Translations under genes and position numbers: made by a program | Source of the DNA: Brachypterus glaber | Taxonomy: Eukaryota; Arthropoda; Insecta; Coleoptera; Kateretidae | Assembly (NCBI GenBank): GCA_958510825.1 | Contig: OY294047.1 | Coordinates: 49,025,365 to 49,089,364, forward strand | Direction: 5' to 3' | Length of the DNA stretch: 64,000 nucleotides | Notes under the pieces: model-generated | What the model saw: the letters and a program-made list of their open reading frames with translations, nothing else | Databases searched by the model: none | What the model was told of the DNA's origin: nothing | Shown here: in pieces, positions 1 through 13,400 of the stretch | How positions within the stretch are numbered: position 1 is the stretch's first letter | How the letters are laid out: every line of letters begins with the position of its first letter

Positions 1-437
1 ATACTTCGATCCGACTAGTGCAAATAACTCATAGAGAAGGAAAGACCTCCAAAGCCGTTGTGAAAAAGTGTGATAAATGTGCCTTGCACATGCGCACTAT
101 TATTGTTGTCTTTGACAAGTATTTTTTAACCTTAGTTGTATGTGTCAAATAAAAATTGTAAAAAATGCAACAAAAAAAAAAACAATAAATATCTAGGAAG
201 AAACGTCGAAATAATTTTTTTTTAATTATGTTATAAGAATTTTTCGAGCTGTGTTTGAATTTCGGGATTTTTTACACCTACTTTGAACACCAGGGATTGA
301 CCCTTTGCTCTTCATAAAGCAACAATACAGGTCATGTTTAAAGTAATAAATAAATGCAGCAAAAAAACAATTAAAACACAGTAAAAGTCCAAAAATGAAC
401 AGAAACAAGCGACAGTATTGACAGTATAAACAAACTA

Positions 438-527
438 CTAATAATTCGTCACCCGTATTGGTTTGAGATTTTTACTGGGCGATTTTTGGAGATACGACAA
501 ATGAATACTGGGGTGACGAATTATTTT
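438..527. repeat. Short hairpin MITE-like element
   Basis: A 15-bp perfect inverted repeat (AATAATTCGTCACCC at 440-454, its complement ending at 525) encloses about 56 bp. No coding capacity. It looks like a miniature TIR element; the CGTCACCCCAGT-type end resembles ends of other TA-flanked elements in this window. Bases 1-437 to its left are AT-rich with no recognised gene. Confidence 0.5.
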
Positions 528-1183
528 ACGACCGACAGTATTTCACAGCTGATAGAGATGCGTACTGCGCAAGGTCAGATAAATTGCGTTACGTCATCGT
601 CATCGCAGCTCCGTCCTGTTACAAAATAATCTTGCGCAGGCTGGACTCTTAGTACTTTTTTTTTCTCTATGAAATAACTGTAGTAAGTATACATTCTATA
701 TTTTATACTGACCCTGGACACGTTTCCAACTAGTAATCTACTTAACTAAATGTGATGAACAGACATGATTCATGTCACATGAAAGCAAATTGGCAATCTG
801 GTTAAAGGTATAAACATAACCATTCTATCTCGATGTGACTGTAACTATGCCATCGTTACTAACGAACCATTACGATGTACACTACCGTACTAAGCACAGA
901 AGTGGTAACTTGTATTTTGGTTATTTTAAGATAATAACAGTTAATTTTCAGTATTCTCAGTCACAAAAAATTATATTCCAAGCCAAAAAAAAATAAATTT
1001 GATTAGAATCAGAAAGATAAAAGGTTAATTAGTTGTTAATATCATAAAAATGTTTACTATTGGATAATTAAATAGTAAAATAGGTTTATAGTTACGACTT
1101 TAAAAATTATTATTTTTAACTTGTAATACTAAAGGGATTTGTCGTATCTTATAAATTAATGAAGAAAATGAAGAAAAAGAACG
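528..1183. other. AT-rich spacer
   Basis: No ORF of note, no RNA gene and no clear repeat boundary was seen here. Confidence 0.4.
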
Positions 1184-1516
1184 TTTATCCAATACATACA
1201 GATAATGAGACAATTACCAGCTTTATTTTAAATAGATAAACTCATGAATAACCCCCGCGTGGCTTTTACTTTATTGAGTGGATAATTATTTATTTTACCT
1301 ACTCAACTGTCACTTGTCAAATTATTTTCTTGTAAATGTCATTAAAATTTTTAATAAAAATATGAATTTCTAAGCTATTTATTGGATAAAACCTTGTATG
1401 GCACTCATGGGTAAACCGATATTGCCCTCTCGAAAATTAACCTGCTTGGCTGACGCCTCGCAGTTTAATTTTCTCATGGGCAATATCTTACTTTACCCAC
1501 TAGTACCATAAATAAC
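1184..1516. mobile_element. Family B repeat, copy 1
   Basis: About 330 bp, repeated in opposite orientation at 9,331-9,659 and 52,191-52,527 with high identity. It contains a strong internal stem (GAAAATTAACCTG paired with CAGTTTAATTTTC, around 1,432-1,475). It has no ORF. Ends are near TTTATCCAATACATAC and CCATAAATAAC. It is read as a short non-autonomous element of unknown superfamily. Confidence 0.6.
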
Positions 1517-2204
1517 TATTATGAGCTAACAATATATTATTTTACATACCTCGATCTTCGTTTGTTATAAAAATACTTATTAAAATTTTGCCGTATCTCG
1601 TTAATTATTAGTATTATATTAAGGCATTTTATCGTAACTTCTTAAGTTACGATAGATACGGCAAATTGTCTTAGTAATTAACAACTTTAAAGGAGATACG
1701 GCAGCTTTAATAGAGTAATTTTATTATTAAAAAATAAATTAAATCGTTTAATAATTTGATAAAAATATTCATCGATTGTTATTACATCATCTTGGAGTTA
1801 CAACTCATTTTTGACAAAAAAGTAAGTTACCACATCTGTGTTTAGCACGGCAGTATAGAAATACACACCGTTTGGATTTAGACGGTATATGTTTTGAAAG
1901 GTTGACACAATCATAATTCTACAGTTTTTAATTTGGCTTTTTCCAAATTTCAGTTGAATCGGGTGTATTTTTTTAAGAAAACGAAAACGGTATAAATTTC
2001 AATTATTAGTATGTTTCTTCTATTTTTTAAAATATAAATATGAATTAAAATAAAACTAGACACAAGGTATGTTTTCTTTGTTGTAATAATACAGTCGAAG
2101 TAGCACATTGTCGTTAAAACGTTCGCAAACTATTCAGTGATTATGCAGAAAAACAAGCTGTGAAAACATACAGAATGCTCCCTATTATATAGTATACTAT
2201 ACAC
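1517..2204. other. AT-rich spacer with a small hairpin
   Basis: No gene seen. Around 1,576-1,670 inverted GCCGTATC/GATACGGC motifs flank a 12-bp-arm palindrome (CGTAACTT..AAGTTACG), possibly a degraded MITE. Confidence 0.35.
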
Positions 2205-2206
2205 TA

Positions 2207-3020
2207 GGGTGAGCCGAAAAATTGAAATCTGGAATTTAAAAACGCAATACCCTACAAAATATGCCTTCTTATATGCCTAATGTGTGTGCAAAAGCAGAAT
2301 CAGATTAAAGGTCATCTTGAGCCCTCTACAAAGCCTTTAATATTAATGAAAATTTATATGTATAATATATTTCTTCACATTTGTAATGTATACACAGCGT
2401 GTCAAAAGTCCGCCTCCCCACCTTTAACTTTTGAAAGGCTTAAGATATCAACTTAAAATTTGGAACACATAAATAACATGACCCATATATTTCTTTGGTG
2501 TATATTTGGTATGCTTAGGGGGCACGATGGAGACAGGGGAATAAGGGGGGAAATTTTTTTAAACAGAAATGGGGTCGTGTGATACATCATTTTAAAGCTT
2601 ATAAAATTCTCTATTTGCACACATATTTTTTTATTTTTTCGGAACAATTTTTGGGGTTATTCGCGTAAGAATTAAATCAGGTGAAATTATGCCTCAGTTC
2701 CATCACAAATCAGAATATAGAGTGGCTTAAAATATGGCCTATGATGTTTGTAAATGTTATTTTCGGTTGTAAAACTTATTTGTTTTTGCAATAAAACAGT
2801 TTTTGCATTTTGCTTATTAAGTTTTCTTGTTTTTATTTTTTTTTTAATTTTTCCTAAAAGTTACAAAATGTACACCTTTGTAGAGGGCACAAAAATTGAA
2901 AAAATAAATAAAATAAAATACAAGCTTTTTTTCTCTTTGCAAGACGCATCTTTCCCCCCCCCCCCCATTGGATTTTAAAATTAAAAAAAAATAAAACACC
3001 TATATAGGAACGGCCCACCC
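2207..3020. mobile_element. TA-flanked TIR element, 814 bp
   Basis: Ends are GGGTGAGCCG and CGGCCCACCC, each bordered by TA, which fits TA target-site duplication as in Tc1/mariner-type elements. A second inverted pair lies inside (CCCTCTACAAAG near 2,318; CTTTGTAGAGGGC near 2,876). No transposase was seen, so it is non-autonomous. From about 2,394 it also carries sequence related to the end of the 5,389-6,115 element, suggesting nesting or recombination. Confidence 0.55.
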
Positions 3021-3654
3021 TACTATACACATTGAATATTATAGCAGATTAATCGTAAAGTTTGGTTTCTTACAAAATAAATCGAAAGAATTTTTCAAAA
3101 TCCCCGGGGGACTCAATTTTTTTTTAGGAAAAACACTTTACAAATAAGTTATACATTTGTATTAAATAAGTAAAAAAAAACTAAAAATACATTTAACAAG
3201 CCTTTACAATATTTAAAAATATAAATCATATTTCATGGCTTCCGGGCTCACCCAGAGTCGGCGCCTATGGCCAGATGATAAAATGAATTAACAGTAGTTG
3301 GCGTAAACTCAGTTTTGACTCATGAACGTAGAAAATAAACACAGAAACATAGGCTTACGGGATAATTTTGCCGAATTATGACGGAAATTTTTATAAATCG
3401 AAACATTTGACGACTAATTTGTTACCCACAACAATATTAACTATACATATTAACTATACATATGTATATATATATCGGTGTTTTTCAAAGAAAAAACCGA
3501 CATTCGATTTTTATCTTTTAAGAATACGAAAGTTTTAATTTTTATTTATCGATAACTTTTTCCCACCTTACTCATTTAAATGGAATCATTAAAAAAAATC
3601 AAGATAAAAAGAAATAAAAATGTAAATATTTAAAACCTCGCCTCAACGCTAGAG

Positions 3655-4775
3655 TCGACGCGGCGCCTATGCGAGTACTGGAAATTCGCCGATTACTGGT
3701 AATTAAAACAAAGACTAAAAATTCTTCTTGGTGAATATAACAACGAATAGTGCCACGAAAAACAATTGTACAACTCGACAACTTCCTTCAATTGTTGCGT
3801 TTCAATGTAAACGTCTAAAACAATGCAGTCAACTCTTGCCATGCAACTATACTTTTAGTTTTCTATGTATAGAATTCTACAGTGCGTGCATTAAGTCTGG
3901 AATCACCCGATTAACTTTTTAGTTACAAGTAAAACACAAAAACCCTCGGATAGGTCGATTTTTATTTTTAATTTTGCAAATTATGGTGTAATAAAAGTTA
4001 TTAAAATTTGCACCCCCTTGCACCCTCACCTCCCAACTTTGTTTTTCAAATAGCAACCTACCCCTTGTGACACTTCGTTGGAAAGGTAATTTAATAAGCT
4101 TTCCAACGGTGTATAATAAAGCCTAATTTGGTAAAGGGCTAATGGTAAAATGCACAATTTAGTTTATTATAAAGACATGTAAAGTATAACTTTAGTTCAC
4201 TATAAATGTTCAAATTGATGTCCTTCAGCTCTTTGACAGTGGACAGTAAAAAAACGGGATTAAAATCGATTAAATAGTAAACATAAAATTGGTCAATAAA
4301 AAGAAAAAAAATTGCATTTTTCAACAGGGTATAGAATATTACAATAAGTTTAAAACAACCTTATTTAGATTCTCAGGAAGGTGCCAAGTAGAAAATAGGG
4401 CAACAATTACCATATTATGCGTAATATTTCACACAAACAATGTTTAAATAAAACATGCGTTTTTTCATAGACCCTTTAACAAATTAAGCTTTATCATACA
4501 CTGTTGGAAAGCTTATTAAATTACCTTTCCAATGATGTATCACAAGGGGTAGGTTGCTACTTGAAAAAAAAACTTGGGGGGTGAGGGTGCAAGGGGGTGC
4601 CAATTTTGATAACTCTTTTTAGACCAAAATTTGCAGAATTAAAAATATAAATCGACCTGTCTGAGGATTTTTGTATTTTACTTGTAACTAAAAAGTTTTT
4701 CGGGTGATTCCAGACTTAATGCACGCACTGTATAATCTACAGTACTGGGCGAATTTCCAGTACACGCGGGTAGAA
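3655..4775. repeat. Inverted 'TACTGGAAATTCGCC' pair flanking a nested element
   Basis: GAGTACTGGAAATTCGCC at about 3,674 recurs in inverted orientation at about 4,743, and again with longer similarity at 17,405-17,452. These are probably ends of one TIR family (C). In this copy the interior is occupied by the 3,880-4,730 element. Confidence 0.45.
3880..4730. mobile_element. Tc1/mariner-like MITE with long TIRs, 851 bp
   Basis: The ends CAGTGCGTGCATTAAGTCTGG and its complement are bordered by TA on both sides. The inverted arms extend for roughly 250 bp with moderate divergence. No transposase ORF is visible. The CAGTGC start and TA flank match Tc1-type elements; superfamily placement is inference. 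Confidence 0.75.
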
Positions 4776-5388
4776 TATTAACTTCAAATAAATCGCTGTA
4801 AACAATTTTTTACAAATGGTGCCTCTCCCCTATCCCGTCATAAAACAAAATAATTTTATAATAAATTTGTTTGTTTATTTTTTTGACTTTCTAGATGGTT
4901 TTAAACTTTTTTTTCTATTTTTCTATTTCTCTATTTCTCTTTTTTGTAAATAATAAGATTATGTACAGATTTTTTTTTATTTTGGTGGACAAAGGGAAAG
5001 AATGCTAATAAAATTTTTTGGTGGTAACTTTTATTTTTATTTACTCTTTAGGAGGTTTTTAAATTTTACCCGCTTTTACCCCCCTCCCCTTGACAGATCT
5101 TGCTCAAATACGAACTTGTCCAAGACAATAATCATTATGAATGTTTTTATTGTGTAGAATGGTAAATATTTTGTTAAAGTCTGACCCAGTGCAAAAACAT
5201 TATTTTTCTGCAGTCGACCATTTATATTATATTCCAGTTTAAAAAATAAAAGTCTTGTTTTAAACAACTTGTTTACCATCAATATGTAAAAGAGCAATAC
5301 ACTCTCCGAATGTGACAACAAACCTTGTTGCCATATTTAATTATTTTTAACAGCATCAATTTCATGAAACTAGTAAGATCAAATCATA

Positions 5389-6115
5389 CAGAGCAGTCCA
5401 AAAGTCACTCCCCCCCTCTTAAGTTTTGAACGAGTTTAGATATCGACTTCAAATTTAGAACTTTTAAATAAGACAACTTAAACTATCTTTAAGCATATAT
5501 TTGATACTTTTAGCTTTTAAAATGTGGGCAGGGGGGCATGGGGCGACATATTTTTAAATAGAAAGGTGGGTCGTGTAATACATCATTTTAAAGCTTATAA
5601 AATTCTCCATTTAACTGTATATTTTTTATTTTTTTTAGACATTTTTTTTGGGTTTAAAATAGGGTTGAAAATGGGTATTTTTGTCAAAATTTCTCTAAAA
5701 AATCCAAACAATTTTTTAAAAATGCCTAATTTCATAATGAAAAAAAGTAAATTATACTTTTAAACTAATTTTAGTTGACATAAATAAAAATTAACAAAAA
5801 AAAAAACTTAAAAATTATTTTTTTTAGCAGAAAAAACTGAAAAATCAAAACCTTAAAAAACATGTTTAAAAAAATTAAAAATGTATGGTTATATAGAGAA
5901 TTTTAAAGACTTTAAAATGATGTATCACACGACCCCCCTTTCTATTTAAAAAAATTTCCCCCCATGCCCCCCTGCCCACATTTTAAGAGATAAAAGTATC
6001 AAATATATGTTTAATGATAGTTTCAGTTGTCTTATTTAGGAGTTCTAAATTTGAAATCGATATCTCAACTCGTTCAAAAGTTAAGAGGGGGGGGGGTGAC
6101 TTTTGGACCGCACTG
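5389..6115. mobile_element. Tc1/mariner-like MITE with long TIRs, 727 bp
   Basis: TIRs of about 220 bp start with CAGAGCAGTCCAAAAGTCAC and end with GTGACTTTTGGACCGCACTG, bordered by TA. ORFs that cross it are low-complexity shadows. Related fragments are at about 2,394-2,650 (left end) and 46,915-47,060 (right end). Confidence 0.75.
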
Positions 6116-6117
6116 TA

Positions 6118-6794
6118 TATACATAGATGCGCCTTGAGTCCACGTCAAACCGAAATGTTTTCATTGCTATATCCAGGTAGATTTTACCTTCCCGCTTCTG
6201 GTCACCACCCACCGCAATAGTGGTTAGTTGACAAATATTTTATACTTCACCTCCTCGCAACCTCACTGCTATAGTGGTTTGTTTACAATTGGCTTTGTAT
6301 ATGTTCCACATAAAACAAATCAACATTAATGCCATATCTATGTATATATGATCTAATGTAGTAAGTAGCAATTCACTGTTTTAAAATGTTAATTTATTTA
6401 GGTAAAATAAATTTACAACAAATACTGTTATTTAATATACGGTTATTGGCAATAAATTATTGCATTCCTAGAGATAGTTAATTGACGGTTTGCTCACCGC
6501 AGTAATGAGAAGAATCTAGCACATGATCACTGGTTTGCTTAGTTTTGTTTTGACGGATGTCAAAAGGGACTTCTGTTTAGTCAGTTGTAGTTTTATGAAA
6601 TAGTTTAATTTGAGTGGGGTTACGGTGCGCATCAGGTCCACAAAAATGATCTATATTTTTGCACTGATTTATGGTTTTATTACTAAAACTTACTGTCTTG
6701 AATATAATTAGGTGCGGAAAATACAGTTTTTTTGGTAGAATGTATAGCAAAAGATTGTTAAAATACGAATTTATGTTTGATTTTTTGGTTTGAT
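6118..6794. other. AT-rich spacer
   Basis: No gene, RNA or clear repeat was recognised. Confidence 0.35.
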
Positions 6795-6974
6795 TTGGTA
6801 GTTTGCTGGTTTGGCTTTTTTTTTTTAATGGGAGACGTTGGTTTACGTTAACAATGGTTTGGTTTGGTAGTTTGCTGGTTTGGTGTTTTTTTTTTTAATG
6901 GGAGGCGTTGGCTTACGTTAATAATGGTTTGGGTTGGTAGTTTGCTGGTTTGGTGTTTTTTTTTAATGGGAGGC
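6795..6974. repeat. Tandem repeat, about 70-bp period
   Basis: TTGGTAGTTTGCTGGTTTGG recurs at 6,795, 6,864 and 6,934, giving about 2.6 copies separated by T-tracts and AATGGGAGGCGTTGG. It lies about 430 bp upstream of the lectin gene's first exon. Confidence 0.75.
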
Positions 6975-7398
6975 ATTTTTCAGATATGATATTTAGAAGG
7001 CGATATATTTTAAAAATCAAATGTTTATTAATGAATATTCCGCAATTTTTTTTACGAAAATACTATTAAAAGCGAGTACTTTTAGCCAATTAAAAAAAAA
7101 CTGTTAGCTCGCAAAGAAAAAAGTAGGTATTTTTGTAAAATTCTGCAAAAGAATGTTACATAACCTTAAAATAATTTTTGGCATACGTCAAAACAAAAAT
7201 AAGAAAATCAGTGCGCTTGTTAATTGATTGAAATACTTCTAGACGTTCGGTCTGGCAACGTCGTATTTCGGATTGTATTTTTTTGCCGCATTCTTTCGAT
7301 TTTAATCGATCTAAGATTATCATCTTAGATCCGTGTGTTAAACTATGGAATTCTGTTTGAATATTTGGTAACACAATTTAGATAAATATATATTAAAA

Positions 7399-7462
7399 AT
7401 GGGGCCAATTAGTTATCAGGTTATCTGTGGACTTTTATTTGTAGGTTTTTTTGAATTTATTG
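7399..7462 (+). CDS. Lectin gene exon 1: signal peptide (predicted)
   Basis: ATG GGG CCA... encodes MGPISYQVICGLLFVGFFEF and one more residue, a typical hydrophobic secretion signal, and stops at a GGTAAGTG donor in phase 1, which matches the phase-1 acceptor of the first lectin exon at 9,850. No other suitable start exon was seen between 7,463 and 9,849. The intron that follows (about 2.4 kb) contains TIR elements. Assignment to this gene is inferred from phase and character. Confidence 0.55.
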
Positions 7463-10400
7463 GTAAGTGTCAAAATAAATAAATAACTAAAAAAATTAAG
7501 TGTGTTTGAAATAGGGTCAATAATTTTAAGGGGTAATTCTACATCATAAAATATGAAAAAAAATTCTATAAACATATGTCTAAAAATGCGGCTTAAGGGA
7601 GCTAAGCCCTTTTGAAAGTGGCTTGATAATTATGTTTTTATTTATTAACTCAGAAACCCTTTGGGATATAGCAACGAGGTTTTGAACGTAAACTAATCTT
7701 AATAGTGTCCATCTTCGTATGTCATTTTAACCAGGGTGTACAAAATCTTTTTAATGTATTTTGACCTTAGGAATTATATGCCAATAATAAAATTACAAAA
7801 AAAAAATACAGAGAAAAAATTGACAAATTGACTTTTTAGTTTCTTTTCGTCGCATTTTTAGACATATGTAGAAACTTTTTGTCATATTATCTTATGTAGA
7901 ATCACCCCTTAAAATTATTGACCCTATTAAAAATACACATTTAGTCTACATAATTAAGATACTATTATGAAAAGAGGGTTGTTATTCTTTAAATTTGAAA
8001 TGGAGTTGGTATTATACATCATTTATAATTAAGTTATATGAAAGTATTTTATTTACTAGCTTTTATTTATATTTTGTTATTAGCTTTAAAAGCTAAGTAT
8101 TTATATTTTGATCTTCGAGGCCTAAAGCCTAATTTATTGGAAACAACATTAGCTTTTTATTACAAACTGTTTTTTTCTTTTTTATTTAAAAATAAAATAA
8201 TTGTTTTAGGTGCTATTTCCAATAGTAAAAAAGGACACCATAATAGAAGTAAGATATTTTAATAAAAAAATGTATACGGGGTGAGTTCTAGGATTAGAAT
8301 ATAATTATTTAAACGAAACGGTATATGTTTAAAAAAATGCTTAAATAACTCAATTTTTATTTCAAATTCTGCATCTATATGTCTATACTTATATCTGCCC
8401 AAGAGCAACCCAATCAGATGATATATAATTTTTGAGGTCTTTAAATTTAAAATTAAGGACAACCCCACCCTTGGGGGTGTTAGATTTTTTTACTAACAGG
8501 TTCAATTTTTGCGACGTTATAAGTTCATAAATATACCTACCTATTTTTATAAAAAAGTAAATATTTTAAAACTTTCCACCCAAACCAAACCAAAATTCTA
8601 TTTTCAGATTCAGTTTTAGCACTCTCAATGAGCCCTAGGCGCATATACTTAATTTTGTGCAATAATATTTATTTTTAAATTTAGTGCATTATGTCCCCTA
8701 TTATGGTATACCCTACCTGGGGGTGGAGTTAAAAAATGTTTATTATTAGATTTAGGTTAATAAACTCACAAAAACCCTATACATATTTTCACAAAAATAT
8801 TAAAAAATTAAAAATCGTTACCACCACCCCAACCGGGGGTGTAGTTGGAAAATATTAATTATATACCAAGGTAGAGAAGATATTTTTTATAGCCGAACGT
8901 ATTAAATTTCGGGGTATGTAGCAGCGAGGGATTTAAGAGTGCGAGGCTGTAATAGTCTTCTCTACTCTAGTTTATATATTAGTTTTTTTACTACTACCAC
9001 TATTTAACTATTTTTATTCAAATAACAAAATAAATTATTAACAGAAATTATATTTCTTGAATTTTTTATAAAAATCAAGAGCCTTGCCTTGCTTAAGTAA
9101 ATATTTTGAACTGACGTTTAAAAATTTAGTTTTTTTTTTATTTTTTTCATAATATTTAGCTAATTATTTATTGTATTAATTGGTAATAATTATAATTAAT
9201 TATATTTAATAAATAAAAAGTTATTTAAAGCTATTTTCTTGGGTTTAATTAAAAATTGAACAAAAACTGAAACATCTAAAGTGACAGAAATCAATTATTT
9301 ATAAAATTTACTCCTACTAGGAGAAAAATAGTTATTTATGGTACTAGTGGGTAAAGTAAGATATTTCCCATGAGAAAATTAACCTTGGCGTCAGCCAAGC
9401 AGGTTAATTTTCGAGAGGGCAATATCGGTTTACCCATGAGTGCCATACAAGGTTTTATCCAATAAATAGCTTAGGAATTCATATTTTTATTAAAAATTTT
9501 AATGACATTTACAAGAAAATAATTTAACAAGTGACAGTTGAGTGAGTAAAATAAATAATTATCCACTCAATAAAGTAAAAGCCACGTGGGGTTATTATTG
9601 AGTTTATCTATTTAAAATAAAGCTCGTAATTGTCTTATTATCTGTATGTATTGGATAAAAATTGTTATTGCTATAGGTGAAGAAAATTAATTTCACAGTC
9701 TGAAAACATGATAAATAATGGTATGTTCTAAAGCTAGTAGTGAAAAAATATTATTATAAAATTCAGTTTAAGTACGCTTAAAAACCCTATATAAAATTTT
9801 TTACGAAATATTAAAAAATACCCTTGTATCAAAGGCTTTTAAATTTTAGTACCACAGGTATCGTATGCTTGCGATGGCTTTTCAGTTACCTTAAAATGTC
9901 CAAATAATGAAGTTATTAAGGTTCTCGGCGCTGATTATGGAAGATGGACCAGAACCGTATGTAATAGTGAACCAATTCAAAATATGAACTGTCATTCGGA
10001 TCGGTTAAAAACTATAAAATATGTGCAAGGCGTGTAAGTTATAAGTTTTTATAAAAATGTATGTAAACTTACGTAAAATTACTTTTTATTTACAATGACA
10101 AATAAAATAACTTATGTAAAACGCACATGTGAAATTGTGTAAAATTATTAAATTTTGATAAAAATAATTTAAAACCCAATAAATTTACATTATTTGCTTT
10201 AATGTAAAAATTTCTTAAGTAAAGTTTGATTATGTTAAAATTACCTGTTTACATTAAAATACTTTATGTTTTAATTAAAAATTATTAAATATTAAATAAA
10301 TATATGTTAATTTACATGCTTTATGGAAAAGGATATAAATAATTTAAATATCCTTCTATCTCTAACACGGTTCGCTTTTATTTACTTTTAGTTCGACCAA

Positions 10401-13400
10401 AAATCAAATAATATATAACTCTTAATAAATAGCTTAATTTAAAGAAACATTTAACTTTCTTGTTCATTAATTAAAAAGAAAAGAGGGTTTATTCTAAAAA
10501 TACAAAACAAAAATTATAGAGGTCACGTGACTCTTTTTTCCGATTAAAAAACTATTCAGAAAGATTTTTTGACTTTGTATACCGTATATAAGAATAAACG
10601 AGAATTTTTGTATTTCGGTATAGTTTTTTATTGAAAAACATATAGATTTCTGCCTAGCGCTTTCGGAGTGTTAGTCCATCTTCAGGGCTGGCACTGAAAG
10701 TAAGTAAAGGGGGGGTCAGTTAGATTTGAACAGATTTTGGGGCCCTTGAAATTAGGTTATGTTAAATTTTATTAAATTACTTACTTGTCAGTGCCTTACA
10801 GGGTGCAGCAGAGGATAAATAGTTGTTGGAAAGTACATTTAGAGCAAAGGGACGATTTTAAAGTGTATGTAATCGTCCCTTTGCTCTAAATGTACTTTCC
10901 AACAACTATTTATCCTCTGCTGCACCCTGTAAGGCACTGACAAGTAAGTAATTTAATAAAATTTAACATAACCTAATTTCAAGGGCCCCAAAATCTGTTC
11001 AAATCTAACTGACCCCCCCTTTACTTACTTTCAGTGCCAGCCCTGAAGATGGACTAACACTCCGAAAGCGCTAGGCAGAAATCTATATGTTTTTCAATAA
11101 AAAACTATACCGAAATACAAAAATTCTCGTTTATTATTATTATTATATAAAAAACTATTCGTCCGATAGATTATTTTATAAATAATTTTTTAATTGCAAG
11201 TAAATAAATTATACAAGAAAACTAAGTTTTTAAAAGTCGAACAAAAAGTGAATAACGGCGAACCGTGCAACCGTGCAACAAAATTACACTTCTTAACACA
11301 AAATATATTTTTTGTAGCTGCGAAAACAAAAATAATTGTCAAATAGGAGCAGGTAATGGATATGATGATCCCTGTTTAAATACCTTTAAGCATTTGGAAA
11401 TAATTTACACATGCATTGGTAAGAGTAAATAAAATTTTGATTATATATACTCTATATAATATATTATATACTCTATTTATACATATTTATTTTAGCGGTT
11501 TATCTGGAACCAACTCCCAAAAATGGTAAGTTTTTTTAAGATCTTGAAATAATTTTGCATAATGTAAAAAAGTTACACATTTTAACACAAATTAATACTG
11601 AATTGTGTTACAACAATTTGTGTTGTTAAGATTTTGCAAAATCTACACATTACCTTTAAAGGTAAAGCTTTGTAATTTATTGTTTATTAAATCTTGAGAA
11701 ATGTCGTTACACACAAGTATATGTTAATAAAAATGCCATATATTATTATAGTATAATTAGTAATTATTTATTACTAATAAATATTTATTTAAAACGAATT
11801 TGTTTATAAATGTATTTAATTTTTATTATTAAGCACAAAATTATAATAAATAGCCTACAAATTTTTATACATATGTATGTCAAACAGGAAATATGGTTTT
11901 AATTTACCCTTAGTTTTCTTAGTTTTTTATTTAATACAATATAATTAGGTATTATTGTACATAGCTGTTTAATGGGTTGCCTATAAGCTTGTCCTAAATA
12001 AAGGCAAACTTGACAGTTTGCTAGTTACTGTTTTACACTTCATAAGAAAAATAGTGTATATTTTGATGTTTTTTATAAAAGTCAGGTAACTAAATCAAAA
12101 TGAAGTATTTTTTATAAAATCTACACACTCATAGAATAGTTTCTATTTTTAACATGAAAAACAAAAAATATTGGGATTAAAAAACATAAAATATATCTAC
12201 GAGGTAAATATCTAAATAAAATTAGGCAACCCTCCATACATAAATATCACACTAGGGTGATATAAAAATATCAAACAAGTTTGATATAAGGCGTTTTCTA
12301 AAGAACAAAAGAGTGCTAAATGTCATTTTCATAAAGGATCGTAGGAAAAACATATTTTTACCGACTTGTTAAATCCTTCCTGTTATATTTTTGTATGAAA
12401 ATGTTTTATTTTTTTAGAACTGTGGAAAGCAGTGCATGGTTGTGATGGAGACATAAATAACCTAGAATGCCCAAATGGTAAATTAATAAACATACATGTG
12501 GCAGATGATGGAAGATGGAACAGAATTATATGCAACAGGGAACCCATCAAAACATTAAGCTGCTATGCGGATTCACAGATTTCTTTGGACTTTCACAAGA
12601 AAAGGTTAGTATGTTAGAAAAAATAGTTAGTATGTATTGTTATCAAAACTCCATTGATCCCTTAAAAAAGGCTCAAAATAGTATAGTTAAAATTATGTTA
12701 AGAAAAGGTAGATTATATTCCACCGAACTTCTGTATAAAGAATGTGGTTTGCAAAGTATTCGGAATATATATGTTTTTCAGTGTGTAATATGGATGCACA
12801 AAAATAAAAATTTCGGGGCACAAGTTTGTGATACTAGACAAGCAAATTCTCAATATTTACCTTTTTTTAAAACATCTTTTACGCAAAGAAATGTTTTCTA
12901 TTTTGCACCAAAATTCTATAATTTTATTCCACGAGAAATAACACAAATTTTACATTATAAAAAATTTAGAAAAGACGCTAAAAATTATATTACTGCTAAT
13001 TTACATACGTTTTTAAGAGTTATTTTGCAGTAAAAGTTACTATTTATATAAATTTGCTTACCCTCCCACTTACCCCTTTTTCCATTTTCTAAATCGATGT
13101 GTACATTTTCCTCCTAAATTTCTTTTTTATTTTTTAACTTTTTTGGATTTTTACTTTTGCACACATTTAAAATTTCCTCAGCACATACTCATATTTTTGT
13201 TTTGTTTTTTGTTTTATATAAGTATATAATTGTAGCGATGAAAATATATTTTTTACACAATGTGATACAATTTTTAAGCTTGAGTGGTCTGTTTAACACA
13301 CAAATCCTAGATTTAGGTGAACAGGCTAAAAATATTATATATTATATTAGTATCAATTTTCTTTTTATCTCATGTTTAAATAATCTGTGAACTTATAAAT

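Noticed and set aside
7156..7374. A 72-codon minus-strand ORF just upstream of the lectin start
   Set aside because: No recognisable domain or conservation clue; AT-rich context makes chance likely.
8038..8262. A 74-codon hydrophobic ORF in lectin intron 1
   Set aside because: Phe/Leu/Lys-rich composition typical of random AT-rich sequence; no family features.
12515..13033. A 172-codon ORF that seems to fuse a lectin exon to a reverse-transcriptase tail
   Set aside because: The lectin exon is read in another frame here, and the donor at 12,604 cuts it; the ORF is an accident of a LINE fragment landing in the intron.
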